Assembly: GCA_030765045.1 (NCBI GenBank)
Contig: CM060970.1
Coordinates: 50,737,076 to 50,801,075, forward strand
Source: Tenodera sinensis
Lineage: Eukaryota > Arthropoda > Insecta > Mantodea > Mantidae
DNA length: 64,000 nt
Direction: 5' to 3'
Below, piece after piece: positions 35,746-47,546 of this stretch (within the stretch, counting starts at the first letter, position 1; every line of letters begins with the position of its first letter). Both the position numbers and the translations under genes were made by a program. Below the pieces are notes generated by a model. It was not told the origin of the DNA. It did no database searches and saw only the letters and a program-made list of their open reading frames with translations.

Positions 35746-36654
35746 ACAGATTTACTATCTCTAGATGCCCAGGTATATTTATATCTTAAGAACTGATTTT
35801 TTATAAATTATAGGATATTAAATTCCTCAAGGTTTCCCTGTTCACGTTTGTTATTTTTCTGTTAGTTCCAATGCTGTTTGTTATAGTGGTGTCACCAATT
35901 CTTTCCATGACATCGCGAGAAATTAAACAGCGAGAGCAATTCAAAACAATAATACATTTTCCTTCGTCTTTGTGCACAGGATCATCTGCTAAGCAGATAA
36001 CATTTAATTTATATTCCTTTTGTATCAAAACTCTTACTGGATGTTAATGCCTCAACGCTAAGAGTTACTGTTTTGAGCACAGTATTCGTTTGGTATTACT
36101 CGCACTTTATCTCACTCAACGACGTGAACACCATAAATTAAGGAACAAAAGTAATATAGTAGAATATTGGCCAATACATTCAACATTTGTATTACCTTTA
36201 GATTTAAACAAAGCCAGAGATACAACCATTTAATTTCATTCACTGGAATAAAATCAAGTAGTCCCTGTGAACATTAAATAAGTTTAAAAATAATAGGATC
36301 ACTTTGAAAGCCGATTCTTTATGGGAATAAGCTACTAATTTCAAAGGCACAATTTGATCACGTAAAATCTAAAAGGTACAAATACGGTGTGCGGCTATAA
36401 ACTAGGTAATAAAATCAAAGCTAGTAAATTTTCACCGCAAGCTTCGGAGCGCAATGTATAAACGTTATCAGTAATAAATCTACAGCGATGCGATTCGGGG
36501 ATGTCTGTCCCAGTCTGCGTATTTCAGTACTTTACAATTGGCTGTCTTTTGCAGTTGCTGAAGGTCAATTTGAGTTTTACACCTCTGCTCTTCAGTAGAG
36601 TGTTTGGAGCCCTGAATACATGTGTAGTTGTTTACGTCGGTAAGAACATTCTAA
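35746..36654. other. Unassigned spacer
   Basis: Nothing recognised. Confidence 0.5.
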
Positions 36655-36915
36655 ACCAGGGATGTCCAACCTTCTCTCTTTGGAGAACCGTACACAGTGA
36701 GCAGCTATCCTCCATTCCAATCGTCAGTCGGAGGGACGTACACAAACAAGCGATTCCATGGTCAATTTTAAGTCACACCTTGAATTTTGTGGGAATGTTC
36801 TGAGAAGACATCTTCATTCTGGGTGATTCTTGCATAAATGGTAAACAGAGACAGGGAATGTCTTACGAAATAGAAAATATGGATCTCTTTAAAACACACT
36901 ATTTATGTCAAATAC
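36655..36915. repeat. Composite family B repeat, copy 2, with family A piece
   Basis: CCAGGGATGTCCAACCTTCTCTC opens a segment colinear with 25582-25860: GCGATTCCATGG, then TTTTAAGTCACACCTTGAATTTTGTGGGAATGT, then CATTCTGGGTGATTCTTGCATAAATGGTAA. It then continues into a clear family A fragment (minus), ATCTCTTTAAAACACACTATTTATGTCAAA. Confidence 0.65.
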
Positions 36916-37441
36916 TTAGTTTTTCTTTTGAATGCTGGAAGACGTTATCGCCTGATCCATCTCTCTCGGTATGCGACAGTCAAGTAACACAGGCTTCAAA
37001 TAAATGGCAATAACATCTACACACCAAAGATAATTCAATTTAAATTCAACGTTTATGTACGTGCAAGAATAATGGCTATGTTGCCAACCTAACAGCTGCG
37101 ATCAACACCAACTACAGTCATATCTTTACCGAAGGGAGAATGTTAGAAACAGTTGCTAGTATTGATGTCAGCTGAAAACTTAACAGATGATATGTTACAA
37201 AATATAACCTGAGCGGAGTATGATGGGGAAAATCTGTCACAGTTGACTTTTGGTGAATTTTAATATCTACTCCACAAATGTTGGTATTACTGCCTCCAAC
37301 TTTTCCTTCATTTCTGAGTCTGCAACTGACTGCGTTCATGGGTTGCGTTTCTTCAATTCCAGAGATTAAGGGATGAGCTTACCTGGGCCCGGTGGAAAAT
37401 GCCATCAGTATATATGCAAAAATATAGAATACAAAAAACAT
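36916..37441. other. Unassigned spacer
   Basis: Nothing recognised. Confidence 0.5.
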
Positions 37442-37845
37442 CGGCACGAGTAGAGAAGAGAGGGGAGGGGAAAGATGGAGAGGGGAGAGGTGGAGAGGGG
37501 AGATGTGGGGAGGAGAGGGGAGATGTGGGGAGGAGAGGGGAGATGTGGGGAGGAGAGAGAAGATGTGGGGAGGAGAGAGAAGATGTGGGGAGGAGAGAGA
37601 AGATGTGGGGAGGAGAGAGAAGATGTGGGGAGGAGAGAGAAGATGTGGGGAGGAGAGAGAAGATGTGGGGAGGAGAGAGAAGATGTGAGGAGGAGAGGGG
37701 AGATGTGCGGAGGAGAGGGGAGAGGAGGAGAGGGGAGAGGAGGGGAGGGGAGATGTAGGGAGGGAAGAGGAGGGGAGGGGAGAGGAGGGGAGGGGAGAGG
37801 AGGGGAGGTGAGAGGTGGGGAGGGGAGAGGTGAGGCGAGGGTTTT
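37442..37845. repeat. 20-bp purine minisatellite and polypurine tract
   Basis: Units of AGATGTGGGGAGGAGAGAGA (or ..GAGAGGGG) repeat about 11 times at 37501-37720. They are flanked by degenerate GGGGAGAGG-type purine sequence to 37845. Nearly all bases on the + strand are A or G. The glutamate/arginine/glycine-rich frames on + and serine/proline frames on - are artefacts of this tract. Confidence 0.95.
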
Positions 37846-38147
37846 CCGTAAGAAAAAAATCGTGAAAGCATTAATTTAGAAAGAAAAACTAAGAGTTTTA
37901 CATGTAAAAGTTCGTTTAAGATGGAAGTATTTCTCAAAAAATTATTTTAAGTGAATTCTTTGCTTTGACCTAGCGTGAACACACATTCCAAGCGTAAGCG
38001 CGACCAGAAGGACGACTGCAGCTTCAGATATCGCTGTTAACGGAACTGTTTACTGACGTATTCGCTTGCTCCATTCCTCACAGGGCCCATGAGCTGGTGA
38101 AAAAACTGTACTAAGTGAAGTATACTGTTTTAGACAAAATGCCTAAG
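37846..38147. other. Unassigned spacer
   Basis: Nothing recognised. Confidence 0.5.
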
Positions 38148-38235
38148 TCGAGATATCACCGAAGGTATATGTTTTGAGGCCCTCCGAACCAAAAAGGGTA
38201 CTTTTAGAGTAAGGTCCATATGTTGACATAAAAGT
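38148..38235 (-). repeat. Family A fragment (right end)
   Basis: AAGTCGAGATATCACCGAAGGTATATGTTTTGAGGCCCTCCGAACCAAAAAGGG is followed by TTTAGAGTAAGGTCCATATG. Only this block of the right end remains. Confidence 0.8.
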
Positions 38236-38524
38236 AAACGACAATCGCTAGAGAAAATCATGTCAATGAAACCTAATTATCTCTTTTGTTAATTGTGTAC
38301 TTCAACTAACAGGTGTAAAAGCATTACGAAAGCTAAAGTCGTAATAAAGCCTACGGAATAGAAGCTTAAGACACGCAATTAACCATTTTATTGCCAATGA
38401 CGTGTATATCCGTTTCCCTTTGCAGTCGTCTTCTGCAACTCTGTTGTTCCTTTTTCCCTCGTAACTAGTTCAGTATGATCTGCGATGTTGTCTGTCTTCT
38501 CAATGTTTTGCTTTATGATCTACT
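38236..38524. other. Unassigned spacer
   Basis: Nothing recognised. Confidence 0.5.
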
Positions 38525-38960
38525 ATTAACATGTAGAAAGTGGTAGTAAAACACTGAATTCTAACAAAAAATTCCTTAAGAAGATTTCACCGAAATTACA
38601 CTTAATAAAAAGATAAACGGATTTATAAAAACTGGTATGCGTGAGTATCTGTAAACAGCATAATTCAACGAAAAAGTTTAATATCGTTTTGATATTTATC
38701 CAAGAGTAGCATTGTCTAAGTATGCGACACAAACATTTTGAAAAAAGCCCCTTCCTTAAGCTTCTCGCTATATGGAAATGGTTTTGTTACATTTTTTATT
38801 TTCCCAAGGTCAATTTTACGAGTGAGCGAGGGAGGAAAGGAGGGAGTGAGTGACCGTGTGGGTTTAAGATATCTACATGAAAAATAATAGATATACCTAT
38901 GTACGTATGTTGGTTTTCTGAAAACAGACAGTAAAGTCCTGTAGGTTTGAAAGTAATTTC
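38525..38960 (-). repeat. Family A repeat, diverged
   Basis: GTAGAAAGTGGTAGTAAAAC is followed by AGATTTCACCGAAATTACAC, GTAAACAGCATAATTCAACGAAAAAG, and TATGCGACACAAACATTTTGAAAAAAGCCCC. A G-rich GAGTGAGCGAGGGAGG-like insertion is present at about 38818-38850. Confidence 0.65.
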
Positions 38961-38967
38961 GCACACT

Positions 38968-39114
38968 TTTACTTTATGTGCTAGTTAGTATGTAGGGAAA
39001 GGATGTATTTTATTCAACTCAAAAATTCGATGTCTATATTCTATTCTATACTTTAACGGAAATACACGTTTTGACGCCCTCTGAATCCAAAACAGCATTT
39101 TTAAAAAAAGTTGT

Positions 39115-39155
<41 letters not shown>

Positions 39156-39860
39156 TGTGTGCACGTGTGTATGTGTACAGCATAACAAAAAAAGGGAAAA
39201 GTCGGTTAAAAACCAAAATTGGTATATAAGTTTAATATATTTCAAGGATGCGACACGAAGATTTTGAAGAAAACCTCTCCACCCTAAGCTACCCTTTGCA
39301 TGGAAAATTTATGGAAATAATAATTTTCTCAAAAATGACTCTTACTATTTCAATTAAATGCCATACGTTTAACATATTTTATGGCAAATGAAATACGTAT
39401 TTTGAATTTCCTATCTATAGCTTATGTAGTCCTGTTTACTCTTGATGACTTTTGCATAACTGATAAACCGTAACAGAGAGATCAAGTCTTAGTATACAGA
39501 AATATAGATCAACATCAAACGATCTTTTGATCTATGTCAAAATGCATTTTTGTAGAGTAAACCATTTCGGAGATATTTCTTGTTATTTGTGAGAGTTTTG
39601 TAATGCTTAAACTTCTCTGTAATGGAAGGTCGTTATACAATTTTTTATCTCTTGGCCGTGCAAAGGGAACGGAAATTCAAAGCTTTTAAAAGATTTAACT
39701 ATCGCTCAAAGACTACTGTATTCGCATATTCCCCTTGAACCTATAAGAAAATCAGCAATTATATAACTTATGCAAGTTTTATCTCGACTTACATGAAGAT
39801 GAGGAAATAAGAATCTGTAAGAATAGTTCGTACAGCAGTAGAGAAAGTAATGCGAATCCA
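38968..39860 (-). repeat. Family A repeat, full length
   Basis: Runs from TTTTACTTTATGTGCTAGTTAGTATGTAGGG to AGCAGTAGAGAAAGTAATGCGAATCC. It lies directly behind the diverged copy in the same direction. A TG tract (39114-39152) occupies the usual internal position. Confidence 0.88.
39114..39152. repeat. (TG)n microsatellite inside family A
   Basis: About 36 bp of TG, followed by the interrupted GAATGTGTGTGCACGTGTG. Confidence 0.95.
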
Positions 39861-40349
39861 TGAATGACACAATATGATTAACAGAACACATTGGTTATTT
39901 GCATACACAGGAAAGCACAAATATACTTGTCTTAAAATTACGTGCGTGTTCAGTTTCTCCTCTATCCAGCTATGTTTGTGTTTTGGTAACCGAAAACTTG
40001 AAACCATTAACCTATTTCACAAAGAAGGATAAAAAGGAAAGGTTACACGGTGTTATTATTGTCAGCAGTAGCGTAGCCCTTTTACTTCGTTTCCTCAATA
40101 CTGCGAACTAATAGAATGCAATGGCTCCCTTAGCAACGAACGGAATCCGATATTCACAATGCTGGTATGTATTACCCTTCCAAAAATGCAGGCAGGGAAA
40201 GGGGTCAATATTGAACAATAGAATTTGGAGAGTTCTGCTCCAGCTATAACCGAACATATGGAGAGATTCTAGAACGGTGTTCTCCGAACAACGGTAAAGG
40301 TTATGATGAATTTTCTAGCAAATGTGTTGTTTATAAAAACAATAGAAAA
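39861..40349. other. Unassigned spacer
   Basis: Nothing recognised. Confidence 0.5.
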
Positions 40350-41275
40350 CAAGTGAAACCTAACCAAGCAACAAATGAAGAACTAGGGAAACTAGTAAAC
40401 TTTCTAAAACAAAACATAAGCAACAAAGCATGTGGTGTAGACAATATTAACTCTGAATTATTAAAATATACTCCAGAAAATTTTGGACACAAGTAAGAAT
40501 TCCTGGTGAATGAAATATCGGAAAAATTATATCAATATTAAAAAAGGAGGAACAACAAACCCTGAAAATTTTGCAGGAATTATCCTAATTTGCTCAGCAT
40601 GCAAAACCTATACCAAGAAATAGTAGAAATATTTTTAATGGAAGAACAGAGAGGAGTTAAAAAAGAACGAAGTTGTGTAGACAATATCTTCTCTCTCAGG
40701 CAAATTATTAAAAATAGAAAAAATTACAAAAATGCCTTTTAAAAGAGCTAGATAAAAACTGGGAAACTCTAGAGCAAAAATTAATCGCAACGCAATTAAT
40801 AAAAGTAATAAAATGTATATACTAAACTAAACCCCGGCGCGACAGCCCACAAGGGGCCAAGGCCTACCACCCAGCTGCTGCGTCCCCCACCTCTGCCCAC
40901 TACAGGCGTCATTGGTGAGGTGCAGCACTGGAGGGTGGGACGTGGTCAGCACCCCGAGCCCTCCCAGCCAGTTATGCGGTCTTCTAGACCTGGGGCCGCT
41001 ACTTCTCCATCAAGTAGCTCCTCAATTGGTCCCCCTGGGACCTAACGAGGCTGAGTGCACCCCGTGCCAGACCTCCCAGAGGGGATAAAATCCCCATGCT
41101 GGTACCGGGGATCGAACCCGGGTCCTCCGCGCCAGAGGCAAGCGCGAACAAAATGTATATACAGAAATTAAATTCAAGATAAATAACCAAGGACCAATAC
41201 TGACTTGAAAATGCGTTAGACAAGGTTGCCCAATGTCAACCGTTCTTTTTTATTTATACCAGGTAGCCTACAGCG
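40350..41275 (+). pseudogene. LINE reverse transcriptase pseudogene, split by a SINE
   Basis: Broken frames give, in order: VKPNQATNEELGKLVNFLKQ, NISNKACGVDNINSELLKY (motif with GVDNI in place of GxDGI), NPENFAGIILICSACK, EEQRGVKKERSCVDNIFSLR and KCIY. After the SINE insertion come TEIKFKINNQGPILT and VRQGCPMSTVLFYLY. This is the reverse-transcriptase core of a non-jockey LINE like those with E-Q-GF-RSC-D-IF and VRQGCPLSPxLFNLY signatures. Stops and frameshifts are frequent. It ends before the YADD motif. Confidence 0.75.
40823..41149 (-). repeat. tRNA-derived SINE (family S-e) with target duplication
   Basis: On the minus strand the head is GCGCTTGCCTCTGGCGCGGAGGACCCGGGTTCGATCCCCGG, with a perfect B box, followed by a GC-rich body and a TTTAGTTTAGT tail. 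The 13-bp sequence AAAATGTATATAC occurs on both sides (40810-40822 and 41150-41162), a clean target-site duplication. Removing one copy restores continuity of the surrounding LINE frame (KCIYTEIKF), so the SINE inserted into it. Confidence 0.9.
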
Positions 41276-41334
41276 CCGTTTTTGGGAAATATAGTTTGCA
41301 GCTTTAAGTAAAAATTATATCCAACAGTAAACAT

Positions 41335-41465
41335 TCTGATGTGTTGCATTTACATGACACTCTCTACTCTTCTAAGACTATTGTTCAAGTCATATTCTTC
41401 TTCTATTAATGCTAATTAATTCAGAGAAACGTTCGATTCTAAAAATGTCGTAGGGTACACTAGGT
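41335..41465 (+). repeat. Family A left-end fragment
   Basis: TCTGATGTGTTGCATTTACATGACACTCTCTACTCTTC is followed by about 90 bp of diverged left-end sequence, then stops. Confidence 0.8.
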
Positions 41466-41702
41466 TAAGCGGCAGTAAGATTTTTGAGGAGCGTGTCACT
41501 TGCTGATGACCAGAGAGCTGATAAGTGTGTAAAAATTGGAACATTTAGTGCAGGTGTCTGCTGATGCGCGGGCGTATACGAAGGCTGTGCGGCACCGGTT
41601 ACGTCATTCGTTCTCCGTGCCCAACCAACCTGTATCACGTCTGATTGCACACGGCTCCATACTCTGCTGATGACTTTGAAATTCCATGGTGTTTGCATTT
41701 CC
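41466..41702 (-). other. GC-richer segment with 77-codon frame
   Basis: The open minus frame 41465-41698 starts in an ACCATGG context, but I recognise no domain. It is clearly GC-richer than the neighbours. It is possibly a retroposed or SINE-like piece. Confidence 0.25.
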
Positions 41703-41822
41703 TTAATTCGAATGAATTTAGTAAAAACTAAACGTTACAATGCCATGCCAAGTTTAATTTCTAAGAGAGATTTAGCAACGTCATGTTAACATTAAATTCT
41801 GACTAAATTCATTCGAATTGAA
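41703..41822. repeat. Short inverted-repeat (hairpin) element
   Basis: Arms AATTCGAATGAATTTAGT and ACTAAATTCATTCGAATT are separated by about 80 bp, with 18 of 18 bases pairing. It could be a tiny MITE or foldback sequence. Confidence 0.6.
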
Positions 41823-42546
41823 CTAAAAAGGCATTATAGCACAGTTCACACATTTATATCCATTCGTCAAGAAGCTAGATGGCTCCAAATATTTGACACG
41901 ATTTTTTTTCGGCGAGATAAGTAGCAGATAAAGTTACAAAAAAATAATAAAAAAAATAAAAAAAAAATAAAATAAAATACTAGAAGGGAAAGAAGAACAA
42001 GGAGAAGAATCTAATAAGATTAATGAAGTAATTAACTATGGCTGAGTATAGCAACTAAGTAATAGAAATAAATGACAATCCAGGAGCGTGTATGTTGCAG
42101 GAGGAGACCGAATACTACAGCTGTATGTTCATCCCATTATCCCTGACTGTGACAGATCATGTATGCACCAGGATGAAGTTAAAGCATCAGTAAGACAAAG
42201 GGCTTCCAGCAACATGGACTCTAGGCTTAGCTTTAATCCTTCGTCCACTGAGACAAAGGGAGGCAGCAGGCGTGTTTAAATAAGTGAATCGGTATGCATA
42301 AGGTGCGCTGCTAGATGGGTTACCTTATGCATTTTAAGTGTCGGTTTTGTCAAACTTAAACAAAACACTCAGTGCACCTCACCATTCTTTTTTCTTTTCT
42401 TTTTCTTTTTTTTCCCTCGTGAAAATGACTTATTTATAAAAAAAATTCTACTTCCCTAACTCGAGAAGTAGTACGATTATATTGTGTTAATAATTCGGTG
42501 AAACGTGTCAAATTAAATATAGATTTGAATTACACCAAACATAAAC
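41823..42546. other. Unassigned spacer
   Basis: An A-rich low-complexity stretch lies at 41938-41985. A perfect 11-bp hairpin ATGCATAAGGT..ACCTTATGCAT lies at about 42295-42332. Confidence 0.5.
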
Positions 42547-43345
42547 AAGTCTGATGTGTTGTATTCTCATTAATTTCTCTACCCTTGTACTAACTATTCT
42601 TACGAACTCTTATTCCTCTATCTACGTCATGTTAGTCGAGATAAACATATACAGAAATTATGTTCTTATAGGTGCCAGGGGAACATGGGAATACAGTAGA
42701 CTTTGAGCGACAATAAAATCTTTTAAAGTTGGTCGCTATGTGATGGCTTTGGAATTTGTTCTCCTTGTATGGCCAAGAAATAAGTAAATAAGGATCTTCC
42801 ATTTGAGAAAAGTTTAAGTATTACAAAACTCACACAAATGACGAGGAGTATCTCCAAAATGGTTCACTCAAAAAACTGCGTTTGGTCATATATTGTGTGC
42901 TTGAACGAGGTCTACATTTTTTGTATATTAAGATTTGGTCTATCTCTTACGGCTTACTAGTTATGCAAAAGCCATCAGACTACCACTAAACAGAACTACA
43001 TAGGCTACAGCCAGAAGATTCAAAATATACGTTTCATTTGCCATAAAAATGTCTTAAACAAATGGCATTTTATTGAAAATCGTTAGAGCCACTTTTGAGA
43101 AAACCACACTTATCGAAAAATTTTCTATATAAACGGTAGTCCTTGAAAACTATTAAGCTTAAATAGCAACTTTGGTTTCTACCCGACCTTTCGTTTGGGG
43201 TTATGCTGTGTACAGATAGACAGGCACACAGACACAAGTGGATTTAAGGGTCTCGAAACATATTTCCGGTGAAATCCCGACATCGAAATTTTGGGCCGAA
43301 TACAATACTTTCCCTACTTACTGCACATAGTTGAGAAAGTAAAAA
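42547..43345 (+). repeat. Family A repeat, full length
   Basis: Left end TCTGATGTGTTGTATTCTCATTAATTTCTCTAC, right end CTGCACATAGTTGAGAAAGTAAAAATC. The right flank ACATGTGTTGCATT resembles the left end of the repeat, as if another unit once followed in tandem. It carries the GGTCGCTATGTGATGGC variant insert. Confidence 0.88.
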
Positions 43346-44059
43346 TCACATGTGTTGCATTATATAACTGGAGCGGAAGTGTTGAAGACCCATAAATTGC
43401 CTAATATGATCTTTAAAGAACATTAAAAAAAAAAAAAAAAAAAACACCCCCTTCCGTTTTCCGAGTATTTTAAATCTTTCTGGTGCTTTATATGCTCCTG
43501 AAAATGGAATTGCCTGTGTGCACTAACTTTCACCTCGGAATATTTGAGAAGAGAATCCTTCAATCAGTAGAAAATACCTTGGCTCCAAATTCAGTACTTG
43601 TTACAGAACAGAGGCTTTTATGCTTATTTTAAGGCCTATTTACGATCAGGATTTCTTCCACAAGTTGTGAAATTTCTTTCACAACCTATCCACTCCTAAG
43701 TATATTCCCTCGGCTAGTGTTAATGTCATGAATACATTAGAAAAGGTCCTCTCAACTACCTGTGGTAACTAGTATAAGCAGTGCGCATTAATTAAAATCA
43801 ATTTACTTTAGTTTAGACTCAGTCTAAAGGAGGTTAAGCTGCAAAGAAGTTAAGTGAAACAAAAAACCTGAAAACTACATTTAAAGCAAATAAAATGCTA
43901 CAAAAAAGCAGAAAAGAACAAATCAAATCCGCCATTTTCTGGTCTGTAATGAACATTTATAATGCTGGGCCTCGTCTTCAGACACGAGAATTAAAAAGAA
44001 AATGTTTTTCTCAAATCCCTACCTTTTCCGTATAACTTTTTGTACTATCCATACTTTGT
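43346..44059. other. Unassigned spacer
   Basis: An A21 tract lies at about 43424-43444. Otherwise nothing is recognised. Confidence 0.5.
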
Positions 44060-44389
44060 TAGTGGACATAACAAATATTCTTAGAAAGCTTATTTTTCTA
44101 TCTTCTTCATTTACTTCACTTTGAGATAAGCCTTTACACAAATAACTACATTGCACATTTCTTTATAGATACAAAGAGAGTAGCGACAGTCAGATGTTCA
44201 AGCACTGGACGCCAATGCTGACCTTAAAAAGCCATATACTTTCTATGCAATCCTAACAAACAACTCAATATTGAAGCGAATCCAACATAACAAAGTATTG
44301 AACAATGTTAACAATTAATAACGTAAATTTTGGAATGGCTGATGCCACAAAGATGTGTCTTTTAAAAGTATCTAGTTTGTTATGTTCTC
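44060..44389 (+). repeat. Family A left-end copy, very diverged
   Basis: AACAAATATTCTTAGAAAGC is followed by CTATCTTCTTCATTTACTTC, TTTCTTTATAGATACAAAGAG, and a stretch (ATTGAACAATGTTAACAATTAATAAC..GATGCCAC) shared with 58060-58115. Confidence 0.45.
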
Positions 44390-45075
44390 TACTACGTATA
44401 GTTAAGTAGGGGAGGTATTGTATTTGCCCCAAATTTCGATGTGTGTATATGTGTGTGTGTGAACAGTATTACTCGAAAACGAAAAGTCGGTTAAAAAAGT
44501 TATTTAAGTTTAATATCATTCAAGGATGCGACACAAATATTTTGAAAAACATTCCTACGTTCTAAACTACCCTTTACATGGAAAATTTTTCAAAAATGTT
44601 AATTTTCTCAAAGCTAGCTCTATTTTTGTTAAAATGCCATATATTTAAAATATTTTATGGCAAATGAAATTTATATTTTGAATTTTCTGGCTATAGCCTG
44701 TGTAGTCTGTTTACTCTTCATGATCTTTGCATAGTCGGTAAACCGTAAGAGATAGACCAAGTCTTACTTTACAAAAAATGTAGGTCTCGTTAGAACACAC
44801 AGGCTATCACCAAGTGCATCTCAAATGGAAAGTCGTTATTCACTTTTTTATCTCTTGGCCATCAGAGAGAATGGAATTTCAAGGCCTTCAGATAGCGACC
44901 AGGTATAAAATATTTGACTGTCGCTGAAACCCTACCGTATTCCCATATTTCTCTTGTACCTACAAGGAAATTAGCAATAATATAATTCTAAAAATGTTAA
45001 CCTCGACTAACATGAATGGGATAGAGTAATAAGAACTAGTAGAATAGTACAACAGCAGAAAATGTCATATGAGTG
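44390..45075 (-). repeat. Family A repeat, nearly full length
   Basis: Starts at TGTTCTCTACTACGTATAGTTAAGTAGGGG and ends at CAGCAGAAAATGTCATATGAGTGCAACACATAAGAT. It has a short TG run, GTATATGTGTGTGTGTG, at the usual position. It faces the preceding diverged copy. Confidence 0.88.
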
Positions 45076-45659
45076 CAACACATAAGATATTTTACTACAA
45101 AACTATGAACTTGCTGTGTTTTATTTCGTGTGGAAAATGGTTGTCTGGAGTATCTATTTCAAACGCGGTAAAATACGTACATGTGACTTACTCTCCCAAC
45201 TGTGTTGAGGAGAAAACAAATTATATTATTCATGTGCGTTTCCTTTTCTAAGCGTGAAATCCGCCGGCAAGAAAATGCCGCTGACTTTGCGGCGAAAAAC
45301 AGTCAAATTAGTTAGCCGATGCTGAACTAACAAGTTGTGTCTATATTTCTTTCCGAGCGACTCGGAAATATGCCGACAATACCGCCTACGTGAGAATATT
45401 GGCTATGGCAACATGAAGTCATCTAGGGCAGGAAGTGACTCATGCTTTTGAGATAAAGGCCAGCTGAAGAGAAAAAATGCGAACAAAAATATGATCAATT
45501 TAAAATATTTCAAGTGACCAGACAGCAGGTTTTTGCTTGTCACTCACAATAATGCTAATGTAACTTAAGACAGGTTTATATAACCACACTATTTAGTGAG
45601 TTTCTAAAGAATACATTCACTAGGTTTTATGCTTTATATATAGATGAATAATTAATGTA
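45076..45659. other. Unassigned spacer
   Basis: A GC-richer patch lies at 45260-45400 (CCGCCGGCAAG..GCGGCG). No motif is called. Confidence 0.45.
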
Positions 45660-45911
45660 ATATGAAGAGTGGAAAAATATGAGCCAAGTGACAAAACTAA
45701 AGTTTGGAGAAAACCTAGGACTTTTCAGGTAAAAATAAACATAGCTTGACACGAGCACCATCTTTTGAGATATATTTCAGCAACTTCCAGTGTTTGTGTT
45801 ACATGGTCTGTTGTATACTGTTATTGGGATTGCTCCATAGCCCACTTTACATGAGGAAACGAAAACATGGAATTTTTGTCACTTGACGTTGTCTTTTTCT
45901 ACTCTTCATAT
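45660..45911. mobile_element. MITE-like element with about 38-bp inverted ends
   Basis: ATATGAAGAGTGGAAAAA..CAAGTGACAAAA at the left is matched in inverted form by TTTTTGTCACTTG..TTTTTCTACTCTTCATAT at the right. Total length is about 252 bp with no coding capacity. TA-rich flanks prevent a clear target duplication. Confidence 0.6.
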
Positions 45912-47044
45912 ATAAATAATATAATAAATATCAGAATGGGTTGTTAAAATAACAATGATTTATGAATATATACAATATTGTATGGTGTAGTTAGAAAACT
46001 AAATTATTTTATATAAAAACTTACTTCCGATATTTAAAAACAATAACATACATACATCATAAGTTGAAGTATTTTATTCCGCTGAAAATATTATTTACAG
46101 AAAACAAAATTAATTATTTTATCGTTTTTCAAAGTAATCCCGTTTAATATCAGTATATTTTTGAATTGAAGGAAACAAAATCTTTAAAGCAATGATGCCG
46201 CTTTTTGAGGCAGTTCACAAACTAGGTCTTTATATTCGTGGAATGCATATGTATTATAATTCCAAATGGCATTAAAGTGGCAAAAAGTTATTTTTATTTT
46301 TGAACTTTTCTTTGGGGAAAGTCAGTGAAGCTATTTTTAAACTGATATGTAAAAAACAAAGTTTTTTTATTCCTCCAGCTTCACGTTCTACAGCTGAGCA
46401 TACTGGGATATGTTTCAGAGAATTTTCATACTTGTTCCAATTCTCTGCTGCACTCCCTGCTGAAACTTATAGATGGCGTTTTGGCTGGATGTACTGCACA
46501 ATGAGGTCCTTTTCATTCGGGGTATGAAAGTTTAATAAATTGTGTTTATTTTTAGGTGTGAATAAGTTTTCCCAGATGGAAACTTGCTGGTTTTTAAAGC
46601 AGCGTTAAAAATTTGAGTTTTTCTTTCATCTGATGACCTGTGGATCAAAACGCCTCTGCAACTGCTAATCTTTACATTTATTTACATTTCATATTTCTCA
46701 TGTTCTTTAAACCTCGCATAGATTGTCTACTTTGTCTTCACTATCTATACTTTCGTGCGATCTTTATATCCATTACCAGGTATTTATGTAATTGCATGCA
46801 AATATTGCAAAAAGTACCTGCACGTAGGGAACACAATAATGAATATTGATATAAGGTTTAAAGAACACATGATCTAAATGCAAAGTCAGCACTTGGAGAG
46901 CACTTTTGGTCCATAGGTAATCAGCTAAAGGAAAACCTAAGCTCAAAACCCATTGTAAACCAGCACACGATGAACAAGCAAATAAATAAACAAATACACA
47001 AATAAACAAATACCGCAAGATCGCTCTTCATTTTTACGTCGTGA
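45912..47044. other. Unassigned AT-rich spacer
   Basis: Several short frames, none with a motif. Confidence 0.5.
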
Positions 47045-47215
47045 AAATGCAAAGAGAATGGAATTTCAAACAATTTTATAATGATCCGTTCTTCAAAGAT
47101 TTGAACGTAGCTTAAGCTTATAATGTTTGCTGATTCCTCTCGCACCTATAAGGAAAAAATAAATAAAACAATTGTACTTCTGTAAAGTATATCTCTACTA
47201 GGAGAAACACTTGTC
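47045..47215 (-). repeat. Family A left-half fragment
   Basis: AAAGAGAATGGAATTTCAAAC is followed by AGATTTGAACGTAGC, CTCTCGCACCTATAAGGAAAA and TCTGTAAAGTATATCTCTACTAG. It is moderately diverged. Confidence 0.65.
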
Positions 47216-47217
47216 AG

Positions 47218-47255
<38 letters not shown>

Positions 47256-47515
47256 AAAGAGAAGGACTAGCTTCGTTTAGATTAAGCGTTTGGAAATTAA
47301 GGGGAATTATAGGTAATTTATTTCGGGAAGGGAGAAGAAGATGAAATTCATATTATCTTTTATCACAAAGGCACAAATATTTGATGGAATATCTAGTAAG
47401 TAAGAAATTGTTAATTAGGAATAAATAAATTAGAAAGCTTTTTGAAGACCTGAAGCAGACATCTAAATATGTGGATTTGTTGTGGAAAGTTGGGAGGAAT
47501 TGGGATTGCCGGCTG

Positions 47516-47546
<31 letters not shown>

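Noticed and set aside
37501..37720. CRISPR-like regular repeat
   Set aside because: Direct 20-bp units without unique spacers, in an animal-type genome; it is a minisatellite.
37353..37937. Serine/proline- and glutamate/arginine-rich frames of 119-194 codons
   Set aside because: Explained by the 20-bp purine minisatellite, which has no stops in several frames.
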